Source: Clostridiaceae bacterium (GTDB taxonomy: Bacteria; Bacillota; Clostridia; Saccharofermentanales; Saccharofermentanaceae). From it: DNA of 64,000 bases. Shown here one piece after another: positions 8,050 through 14,024 of the stretch; the first letter of the stretch is position 1, and each line of letters begins with the position of its first letter. The notes under the pieces are model-generated. The model worked only from the letters and a program-made list of their open reading frames with translations, did not search any database and was not told the origin of the DNA. The translations under genes were made by a program, and so were the position numbers. The DNA is taken from positions 62,001 through 126,000 of the forward strand of contig DUPM01000003.1 of the NCBI GenBank assembly GCA_012838315.1. Reading direction: 5' to 3'.

Positions 8050-8430
8050 ATGGCTAAGGAACTAAAAATTTACAGATGTGCATTGTGTGGAAACATTGTT
8101 GTTTTACTTCACGAAGGACCTGGTGAGTTGGTTTGTTGCGAGCAACCCATGAAGCTTCTCGTAGCCGGCGAGAACGATACTGCTGCTAAGGAAAAGCACG
8201 TTCCGGTGGTTTCTGTTGACGGCAACCGAGTTACGGTTAATGTTGGCAGTGTCGACCACCCGATGGTAGATGAACATTATATTGAGTTTGTCATTCTTGT
8301 TTCCGGAGCAAAGTGCTATGTCGAATACTTGAATCCCGGACAAGCGCCCAAGGCGACGTTCATGGTTGAAGACACAAGCAACATAGAAGTGTTTGAGTAC
8401 TGCAATCTTCACGGTCTTTGGAAGGCGTAA
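8050..8430 (+). CDS. dfx: desulfoferrodoxin (superoxide reductase, two-iron type)
   Basis: The protein has 126 residues. The N-terminal desulforedoxin domain has CALCG (Cys about 10 and 13) and a CC pair (about 29-30) that bind the structural Fe(Cys)4 centre. The C-terminal superoxide reductase domain shows KHVPVV, HPMVDEHYI and CNLHG, which supply the His4-Cys ligands of the catalytic iron. It reduces superoxide to peroxide, which rubrerythrin then removes, so the gene order matches the chemistry. GAAGGAGG seven bases before the ATG at 8050 fixes the start; a TTG 15 bases upstream is less likely. A strong hairpin terminator follows. Confidence 0.93.
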   Translation: MAKELKIYRCALCGNIVVLLHEGPGELVCCEQPMKLLVAGENDTAAKEKHVPVVSVDGNRVTVNVGSVDHPMVDEHYIEFVILVSGAKCYVEYLNPGQAPKATFMVEDTSNIEVFEYCNLHGLWKA

Positions 8431-8466
8431 TTTCTCGGATTTATTCAAACACAAGATACATACAAT

Positions 8467-8498
8467 AAGGCGCCGGCATGAGTCGGCGCCTTTGTTTG
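8467..8498 (+). terminator. terminator of the perR-rbr-dfx operon
   Basis: AAGGCGCCG (8467-8475) and CGGCGCCTT (8484-8492) form a perfect 9-bp GC-rich stem with an 8-base loop, followed by TTTGTTTG on the plus strand. The convergent ilvC gene ends at 8519. On the minus strand the hairpin has a weaker T tract. Confidence 0.8.
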
Positions 8499-8518
8499 CA
8501 TTAAGTAGAAAGAAAAAA

Positions 8519-9517
8519 TTATTCGTTCGGTGTATTCCAGCTCATTAATGCTCGGAGCTCTTTGCCAACTTTCTCAATTGGATGCTCAGTCTCAAGTCTG
8601 CGACGTGCATTAAAGTTCATACGACCGCATTGATTCTCAAGAATCCAATTTTTGGCGAAAGTGCCGTCTTGAATCTCGCGAAGGACCTTTTTCATTTCTT
8701 TTTTGGTCTCGTCGGTAATGATGCGTTTGCCAATACAATAATCACCGTATTCTGCGGTATCAGAGATGGAGTAACGCATACGAGACAATCCGCCCTGATA
8801 GACCATGTCAACAATAAGCTTCATCTCGTGCATGCATTCGTAATAGGCGTTTTCAGGATCATAACCTGCCTCGCAAAGTACTTCGAACCCAACTTTCATC
8901 AGCTCAGAAACACCACCGCAGAGAACGGCTTGCTCGCCAAACAGGTCTGTTTCGGTCTCTTCTCGGAAAGTGGTCTCAAGAAGTCCTGCGCGGCCGCCAC
9001 CGATGCCATGACCATAAGCAAATGATATATCACGACAGTTGCCGGTATAGTCTTGATAAACGGCATACAAACAAGGTACGCCACGCCCGATGGTGTATTC
9101 AGCGCGGACGGTATGGCCCGGGCCCTTAGGGGCAATCAGGAACACGTCAACATTTGTCGGCGGAACAATTCTCTGAAAGTGAATGTTGAATCCGTGCGCG
9201 AAGGCCAATGCTTTGCCTTCTGTTAAGTTGGGAAGAATGTCTTTCTCGTACATTGCAGGCTGATGTTCGTCGTTAATCAAAATCATGATAACGTCAGCCA
9301 CCTTGGTAGCTTCAGCGGTAGTCATGACTTTGAGCCCGGCTGCTTCTGCTTTTGCCCAAGACTTTGATCCATCGTAAAGCGCAACGATGACGTTGTATCC
9401 ACTTTCCTTGAGATTGAGAGCGTGAGCGTGACCTTGGCTTCCGTAACCAACTATGGCGACGGTCTTGTTGTCAAGCGCGTGTGTTTGGCACTCGGCATCT
9501 TTGTAGATTTTTTTCAT
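8519..9517 (-). CDS. ilvC: ketol-acid reductoisomerase
   Basis: The 332-residue protein is a class I (short) KARI. It converts acetolactate to dihydroxyisovalerate, and acetohydroxybutyrate to dihydroxymethylvalerate, in valine, leucine and isoleucine synthesis. The Rossmann motif is [13 protein letters not shown] (residues about 24-36). The cofactor loop has YDGSKSW, with the Lys/Ser pattern expected for NADPH, although the first basic residue of the usual loop is replaced by Tyr-Asp. IAPKGPGH and [12 protein letters not shown] carry the catalytic Lys and Mg ligands. GAGGAGG precedes the ATG at the right distance. It lies 31 bases after ilvH and is probably co-transcribed with it. No ilvB or ilvD is nearby. 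Confidence 0.95.
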   Translation of the reverse strand: MKKIYKDAECQTHALDNKTVAIVGYGSQGHAHALNLKESGYNVIVALYDGSKSWAKAEAAGLKVMTTAEATKVADVIMILINDEHQPAMYEKDILPNLTEGKALAFAHGFNIHFQRIVPPTNVDVFLIAPKGPGHTVRAEYTIGRGVPCLYAVYQDYTGNCRDISFAYGHGIGGGRAGLLETTFREETETDLFGEQAVLCGGVSELMKVGFEVLCEAGYDPENAYYECMHEMKLIVDMVYQGGLSRMRYSISDTAEYGDYCIGKRIITDETKKEMKKVLREIQDGTFAKNWILENQCGRMNFNARRRLETEHPIEKVGKELRALMSWNTPNE

Positions 9518-9548
9518 GATAGAGCCTCCTCGTAAATTAAAATATGAA

Positions 9549-10055
9549 TCAGTTGTCCGTGTCGGTAAGTGAAAGGACTCGATCGCCGCGTTCTACGGCA
9601 ATTGTTCCTGTTCTAACCATTTCAAGTATTCCGAAAGGTGCTATTAATTCTTTCAATGCTTCGATCTTATTGCTATCTCCGGATATCTCAATGGTTGCGG
9701 TAGAAGTGGATACGTCAACGATATGTCCCCTGAAGATGTCAGCAATCTGCAAAACGGATGTTCGCGTCTGATCATCACAGGTGACTTTAATGAATGCGAG
9801 TTCTCTGGATATGTGGGCATCGCGCTCTAAACGCTTTACCTTGAGAACTATCGGCAACTTGTGCAACTGTTTGAGCACTTGATCTATCTCGTCTTCATCG
9901 GCAATTACAGAAACTGTAATTCGAGAAATCTTCGCATTGTCTGTTGTACCGACAGCCAGGCTGTCAATATTAAAGCCGCGGCGCGCAAAAAGATTGGCGA
10001 CGCGTGCTAAGACGCCGGAGTGATTCTCTACGAGAATGGAAAGATTATGCTTCAT
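9549..10055 (-). CDS. ilvH: acetolactate synthase small (regulatory) subunit
   Basis: The 168-residue protein starts with an ACT domain ([23 protein letters not shown], residues about 4-26), where the valine effector binds, and has the second ferredoxin-like domain typical of IlvN/IlvH. The subunit activates the catalytic IlvB subunit and confers valine feedback inhibition. Its length is standard for the long IlvH form. GGAGGTG seven bases before the ATG supports the start. It is unusual that the catalytic gene ilvB, normally immediately upstream, is absent. The upstream neighbour is mscL with its terminator, so ilvH is the first gene of an ilvH-ilvC unit. Confidence 0.93.
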   Translation of the reverse strand: MKHNLSILVENHSGVLARVANLFARRGFNIDSLAVGTTDNAKISRITVSVIADEDEIDQVLKQLHKLPIVLKVKRLERDAHISRELAFIKVTCDDQTRTSVLQIADIFRGHIVDVSTSTATIEISGDSNKIEALKELIAPFGILEMVRTGTIAVERGDRVLSLTDTDN

Positions 10056-10087
10056 TGTGGCACCTCCGTTTATCGTACGTTATCACG

Positions 10088-10093
10088 ATTATA
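10088..10093 (-). promoter_or_regulatory. -10 box for ilvH-ilvC
   Basis: On the minus strand a perfect TATAAT lies about 33 bases before the ilvH start, between the mscL terminator and the gene. No good -35 box is visible at 17 bases. Confidence 0.4.
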
Positions 10094-10106
10094 GCCTTAT
10101 AACAAG

Positions 10107-10126
10107 AAAAGGGGAGAACCCCTTTT
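10107..10126 (-). terminator. terminator of mscL
   Basis: AAAAGGGG and CCCCTTTT form a perfect 8-bp stem with a 4-base loop. On the minus strand the stem runs into TTTTCTTGTT. It separates mscL from ilvH. Confidence 0.7.
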
Positions 10127-10176
10127 CCTTTGGTCCAAAATCGACAAGAAAAAGAAACGAAACATTGGACTTCGAC

Positions 10177-10608
10177 TTATTTGTTCTTAAGAAGATCGCG
10201 AATTTCAGTCAACAACACGACATCATCTGTCGGAGCAGGTGCGGGTGCCTCAGCCTCTTTCTTCTTCGAAAGAGCAGCGGCCTTGTCTTTTGCCCTGTTG
10301 ATGAAACGAACAACGATGAAAATGACAAACGCAATGATAAGGAATTGGATGATTGCGTTAATTAGGATACCGTGACCTATTGCAATCTCGGGTGTAACCA
10401 CTTCTCCTGCACCATCTAATACTGCCTGCTGTAAAACGACCTTCATATCTGCAAAATCAACGCCTGCAGTAAGTATGCCGATGACCGGCATAATTAGGTT
10501 GTCTACGATAGCTGTGATAATTTTACCGAATGCAGCACCGATAACGACAGCAACAGCCAAATCTATAACATTACCCTTCATTACGAACGCTTTAAATTCC
10601 TTGAACAT
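10177..10608 (-). CDS. mscL: large-conductance mechanosensitive channel
   Basis: The 143-residue protein matches MscL throughout. It has an N-terminal amphipathic helix (FKEFKAFVMKGNVIDLAV), TM1 with the small-residue pore pattern (AVVIGAAFGKIITA), a periplasmic/extracellular loop, TM2 (about residues 80-103) and the cytoplasmic C-terminal helix after an Ala/Pro linker (EIRDLLKN). It forms a pentameric pore that opens under membrane tension and releases solutes during hypo-osmotic shock. AAGGGGG before the ATG supports the start. It appears to be monocistronic, with a terminator downstream. Confidence 0.95.
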   Translation of the reverse strand: MFKEFKAFVMKGNVIDLAVAVVIGAAFGKIITAIVDNLIMPVIGILTAGVDFADMKVVLQQAVLDGAGEVVTPEIAIGHGILINAIIQFLIIAFVIFIVVRFINRAKDKAAALSKKKEAEAPAPAPTDDVVLLTEIRDLLKNK

Positions 10609-10723
10609 AATACAACCCCCTTATTTGTGTTACTTAGACATGTTTATCTTATATCTTTGACGCAGAAAAGAAAAGCGGTTTGCACAGGTTTGGCAAGAAA
10701 TGCTGTGGAGATAGAACAAAGAA

Positions 10724-10745
10724 GGCATCTTCAGAAGAAGATGCC
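10724..10745 (-). terminator. probable terminator of the small P-loop gene
   Basis: GGCATCTTC (10724-10732) and GAAGATGCC (10737-10745) form a perfect 9-bp stem with loop AGAA. On the minus strand it is followed by TTCTTTGTT. It is about 85 bases beyond the stop of the P-loop gene, so read-through of the gap must be assumed. The rest of 10609-10829 shows no gene. Confidence 0.5.
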
Positions 10746-10829
10746 CTCGTAGAAATCTAATGAAAGTGATTGTTCACTTCTAAAAGAAGGCGTATTAAAC
10801 AATAAGCCGCCTGATAAAAAATGACAAAA

Positions 10830-11240
10830 TCATGTGAATCTGCGGATGCTTTCGTCAAGAGACTCGACAGAACTACTGCAAATGATGGTGACCTGAATGC
10901 TCTTGTCCTTGAGGAATGTATCTAGTTGATCAAGGAATGCTGCAAAATCGCTCATCTCCTCAGATTGCGCAACCTTGAAAATACTGTCGACGTAAATATG
11001 TGTTAAATCAAAATCTTTGGCATAAATGCCACTAATAAAACTAAGCAGCTGGTCAAAGCTGCTACACGGATACTCGTTCATATCTACGAGTCTAACTTGA
11101 TACTTCAGAAGGCGGTCAAGGCGGTTTCCTCTCTCGATGCATACAATGTTGTTGTTCTCCGTGATGGCTTGTGCGTTGATGTCATCGACAAGTTGAGCAG
11201 TCTTACCGGTCCCTTTTTCACCTGCAATTACTCTTATCAT
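10830..11240 (-). CDS. small P-loop ATPase-like protein of unknown function
   Basis: The protein has 136 residues with a clear Walker A motif (AGEKGTGKT) at residues about 6-13 and a possible Walker B strand (LTHIYVDSIFK). A third strand is VTIICSSS. It is too short for a complete AAA+ or RecA domain and looks like a minimal P-loop fold. Similar small Clostridial proteins exist near housekeeping genes but have no defined role that I know of. The RBS GGGAG directly abuts the first ATG (11249), leaving no spacing, while the second ATG at 11240 has a 9-base gap, so I chose the second. A weak promoter (TTCAAA, 17 bases, TAGAAT; plus coordinates 11291-11319) precedes it. Confidence 0.6.
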   Translation of the reverse strand: MIRVIAGEKGTGKTAQLVDDINAQAITENNNIVCIERGNRLDRLLKYQVRLVDMNEYPCSSFDQLLSFISGIYAKDFDLTHIYVDSIFKVAQSEEMSDFAAFLDQLDTFLKDKSIQVTIICSSSVESLDESIRRFT

Positions 11241-11554
11241 TGGCAACATCTCCCTTATGTGTATTTCCCAAAAACTTTGGGATTAAATTTATTCTAACCT
11301 ATAATCTGGATAATTTGAATAGTAAAAACGCATCTCTTTACAAACTGTTTGTGACATTTGTATAAATCTGCGTATAAATAAAAAAAACAATCGGCTTTTC
11401 CACAAAATCGTATATTATATCTATATAAAGACAAAGTCATGAGTATTGCACAGACCACATATTCGTGCTAAAATTCCACTGTAGTATTGGATTTTTTGAG
11501 AGAGTGGGTTGTGCCCGCTCTTTCTTTTGTAAAAGGCAAAAGGAGAGACGCAAA
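11241..11554 (+). promoter_or_regulatory. divergent intergenic region and rimP operon leader
   Basis: No gene is visible. For the plus strand, TTGTGA (11349-11354) and TATAAA (11373-11378) with an 18-base spacer are a plausible promoter, and a second AT-rich -10-like region lies at 11410-11416. This gives a leader of about 150 bases before rimP. On the minus strand a leader hairpin CCCAAA/TTTGGG (11267-11281) precedes the P-loop gene. Confidence 0.4.
11501..11528 (+). terminator. leader hairpin with T tract before rimP (possible attenuator)
   Basis: AGAGTGGG (11501-11508) and CCCGCTCT (11514-11521) form an 8-bp stem (one G-T pair) with a 5-base loop, followed by TTCTTTT. It ends 26 bases before the rimP start codon, downstream of the likely promoter. 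It could therefore work as an attenuator for the rimP-nusA-infB operon rather than as a terminator of an upstream gene, which is transcribed away from it. Confidence 0.55.
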
Positions 11555-12016
11555 TTGGCCAACCGATCGAAGATTGCTCAATTAGCCTTTGATCTTGCCG
11601 AACCGGTGGTTTCCGGGCTTGGCTATGACTTGGTGGATGCAGAGTATAAGAAAGAAGGCCCATCATACTTTTTGCGAATATATATTTACAAAAAGGGCGG
11701 CATTGGCATTGAGGATTGCGAGCGTATTAGTAAGACTCTAGATCCGATTTTCGATCATTCTCTTCCGACAACTCCGGATTTTTTCGAGGTGTCTTCTCCG
11801 GGATTGGATCGGCCGCTCACCACTGAGGCAGATTTTGCCAGATATGAAGGAGAAGAGGTCGAGATAGAGTTAACGACTCCTGCAGATGGCCTAGCGAAGA
11901 TGGAAGGAACTATATTGCGCGTAGAACAAGGCGACGTATACTTTTCTTATAAAGGTAAAGACATACGTATCGCTATTGATGAAATCGCTACTGCAAAAAG
12001 ATGTATTCGTTTTTAA
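11555..12016 (+). CDS. rimP: ribosome maturation factor RimP
   Basis: The 153-residue protein has the two RimP domains: an alpha/beta N-domain (EPVVSGLGYDLVDAEYKKEG) with the family motif FEVSSPGLDRPL at residues about 83-94, and a C-terminal SH3-like barrel. It assists maturation of the 30S subunit. The start is a TTG at 11555 with AAAGGAGA eight bases upstream; an in-frame ATG at 11465 would add 30 residues that overlap the leader hairpin and do not match the family. It is the first gene of the rimP-nusA-rnpM-L7Ae-infB-rbfA operon. Confidence 0.92.
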   Translation: MANRSKIAQLAFDLAEPVVSGLGYDLVDAEYKKEGPSYFLRIYIYKKGGIGIEDCERISKTLDPIFDHSLPTTPDFFEVSSPGLDRPLTTEADFARYEGEEVEIELTTPADGLAKMEGTILRVEQGDVYFSYKGKDIRIAIDEIATAKRCIRF

Positions 12017-12069
12017 AGTAATTATTTTTATGTTCAATAAACAATAACTGATCGAGAGGAGATCTTAAC

Positions 12070-13266
12070 ATGAATGAAGAGCTGATCGGCGCGATTAAGC
12101 TTCTGGCCAAAGAAAGAGGTATCGATGAGGAGGTACTCTTCATAGCGATTGAAGAGGCCATCGTTGCCGCTTTCAAGAGAGAATTTTCAGATGCCAGACA
12201 AAACGATAACGTCTATGCTGAAATCGATCGCGAGACAGGTGAGATGGAGGTTTTCGAAGAACGTGAAGTCTGTGCTGTTGTTGATAACCCCAAGACTCAG
12301 ATTTCGCTTGAAGAGGCAAAGATGATTGATAGTGAGCTTGAAGAGGGAGATACCATCGGCTTAACTATTCCGGTCGAGTCTCTCGGCAGACTTGCTGCAA
12401 TCGCGGCCAAGAGCGCAATCAATCAAAAATTAAGAAGTGCTGAGCATATTCGCATACAAGAAGAGTTCTCTGATCGCATCGGTGAGTTGGCTTCGGGAAT
12501 CATTCAGAGAAAAGACAGCAAGTTCGTATTTGTTGATATCGGAAGAGCTGAGGCAACGCTTACCCGCCAAGAGCAGGTAAAAGATGAAAAATACAATTTC
12601 AATCAGCACATGAAGTTCTTGATCCTCAAGGTTGAAGAACATAATGGCCGTCCGGTGGTGTATGTTTCTAGAAGTCATCCGAATTTGGTTCGTAAACTTT
12701 TTGAGCAAGAAGTGCCGGAAATTGCCAATGGCATTGTCGAAATCGTCTCCGTAGCTCGAGAGGCAGGCTCCAGAAGCAAAATCGCTGTAATGAGCCGTGA
12801 TGAGGATGTGGATCCTCTAGGTGCATGTGTCGGACAAAGAGGTTCGCGAGTTCAAGCCATCATGGATGAACTCGGACAAGAAAAGATCGATGTCATCGAA
12901 TGGGACGAGGATCCTGCCATATTTATCAGCAACGCTCTGTTGCCTGCGAGAGTCATTCGCGTCGACACCGAGATAAACACAAAGGAAGACGGATCAAGAG
13001 ATTTGGCGGCCAAAGTAGTAGTCCCGGATCATCAGTATTCGTTGGCTATTGGCCGTGCCGGTCAGAATGTACGTCTTGCGGCCCGATTAACGGGTTGGAA
13101 GATTGACATCAAGAGTGAATCTCAATACCAAGAAATTCTTCAGAATGAATTCATTTCGAATTTTACAGTTGCTGAGGATGATGTTGAATTGGTCGCAGAG
13201 AATGATATTGAATTGGTCGCTGAGGATGATATTGAACCGATCACGGAAGATAAATCTGTTGACTGA
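12070..13266 (+). CDS. nusA: transcription termination/antitermination factor NusA
   Basis: The 398-residue protein has the NusA N-terminal RNA polymerase-binding domain (residues 1-130), an S1 domain (about 135-200, SGIIQRKDSKFVFVDIG) and two KH domains (VSVAREAGSRSKIAV, GACVGQRGSRVQAI, and VPDHQYSLAIGRAGQNVRLA). NusA promotes pausing and intrinsic termination. As usual for Firmicutes, the extra C-terminal acidic domains of the E. coli protein are missing. Instead the protein ends in a short acidic tail of four 8-residue repeats. GAGAGGAGA upstream supports the start. Confidence 0.95.
   Translation: MNEELIGAIKLLAKERGIDEEVLFIAIEEAIVAAFKREFSDARQNDNVYAEIDRETGEMEVFEEREVCAVVDNPKTQISLEEAKMIDSELEEGDTIGLTIPVESLGRLAAIAAKSAINQKLRSAEHIRIQEEFSDRIGELASGIIQRKDSKFVFVDIGRAEATLTRQEQVKDEKYNFNQHMKFLILKVEEHNGRPVVYVSRSHPNLVRKLFEQEVPEIANGIVEIVSVAREAGSRSKIAVMSRDEDVDPLGACVGQRGSRVQAIMDELGQEKIDVIEWDEDPAIFISNALLPARVIRVDTEINTKEDGSRDLAAKVVVPDHQYSLAIGRAGQNVRLAARLTGWKIDIKSESQYQEILQNEFISNFTVAEDDVELVAENDIELVAEDDIEPITEDKSVD
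13168..13263 (+). repeat. 24-bp tandem repeat coding the acidic tail of NusA
   Basis: Four consecutive 8-residue units, approximately VAEDDIEL, make up residues 367-398. The first three are nearly identical in DNA; the fourth has diverged. Each unit is 24 bases, so copy-number change would keep the frame. Confidence 0.85.
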
Positions 13267-13335
13267 TTTATCGTGACATCTGCAAAGCAGTCTGCAATCA
13301 ACTAGGTGACTGCCTTGTACAAAGGAGTGGTTAAC

Positions 13336-13605
13336 TTGAAAAAAGTTCCTCAGAGGATGTGCGTGGCTTGTAAGACTCGCAAAGACAAGAGCGAATTGCT
13401 CCGAGTGGTCCTGATGCCGGATGGACGCACCGAAATTGATCCGTCCGGAAAAATGCCAGGCAGGGGAGCATATGTTTGCAAAGACGATAAATGTATCGCT
13501 CAAGCGCTCAAGGCCAATCAGTTGCAGAGAGGCTTGAAGACACAGGTAGATGCGGACACAATGGATCGCTTGAAGTCTATTGAGATTACAGAAGAACAGA
13601 GGTAA
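13336..13605 (+). CDS. rnpM: RNase P modulator RnpM (YlxR family)
   Basis: The 89-residue protein is a YlxR-family member (DUF448). Its signature is CVACKTRKDKSELLRVV near the N-terminus and GRGAYVCKDDKC in the middle. YlxR/RnpM binds RNase P RNA and modulates tRNA processing in Bacillus. The start is a TTG at 13336 preceded by AAAGGAGTGG; an ATG 30 bases upstream lies before this ribosome binding site. The place between nusA and the L7Ae-like gene is the conserved Firmicute order. Confidence 0.88.
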   Translation: MKKVPQRMCVACKTRKDKSELLRVVLMPDGRTEIDPSGKMPGRGAYVCKDDKCIAQALKANQLQRGLKTQVDADTMDRLKSIEITEEQR

Positions 13606-13617
13606 CGGCGAAAAGAC

Positions 13618-13986
13618 ATGACTGCGAAACACAATAAAGAGCGACCTGTAGAGGCCGAGATGACGCCGAAGCGAGTTCTGTCTTTTATAGGCTTAGCGGC
13701 AAAGGCCGGAAAGATAGTTGCGGGATTCGATGGCGTTTCGATGTCGATTGGACAGAAGACGGTAAAACTTGTTATTATTGCCAGGGATACGTCGCCGGGA
13801 ACGGCCAAGAAAATTGAATCTCTTTGTAACAACGAGCACGTTCCGGTATACCGTTTTTTTGAAAAAGACGCCATTGGCGATGCACTGGGTAAAAGCCCTA
13901 AAGCCATCGTTGCTGTTACAGACGATAATTTTAGCAAAGAAATAGCGAATAAATTGGATCGGTTAATCCGAACCATGGCAGAGTAA
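13618..13986 (+). CDS. rplGA: L7Ae-family ribosomal protein (YlxQ / RplGA)
   Basis: The 122-residue protein belongs to the L7Ae/L30e/S12e/Gadd45 family. The segment LSFIGLAAKAGKIVAGFDGV (residues about 21-40) is the kink-turn RNA-binding helix-strand region, and the core ends with ISRD-like and KAIVAVTDDNFS segments. YlxQ-type proteins bind kink-turn RNA in vitro; the cellular target is not settled. The first 15 residues are an extra charged extension, so an alternative start at the second ATG (13660) is possible. It lies between rnpM and infB as in most Firmicutes. Confidence 0.85.
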   Translation: MTAKHNKERPVEAEMTPKRVLSFIGLAAKAGKIVAGFDGVSMSIGQKTVKLVIIARDTSPGTAKKIESLCNNEHVPVYRFFEKDAIGDALGKSPKAIVAVTDDNFSKEIANKLDRLIRTMAE

Positions 13987-14024
13987 ATTGAAATTAAAAG
14001 TGTACACAATTTGAGGAGGCATAC

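Noticed and set aside
10107-10126. Operator for ilvH in the AAAAGGGG palindrome
   Set aside because: It is a simple stem with T tract on the minus strand directly after mscL, so a terminator is the better reading.
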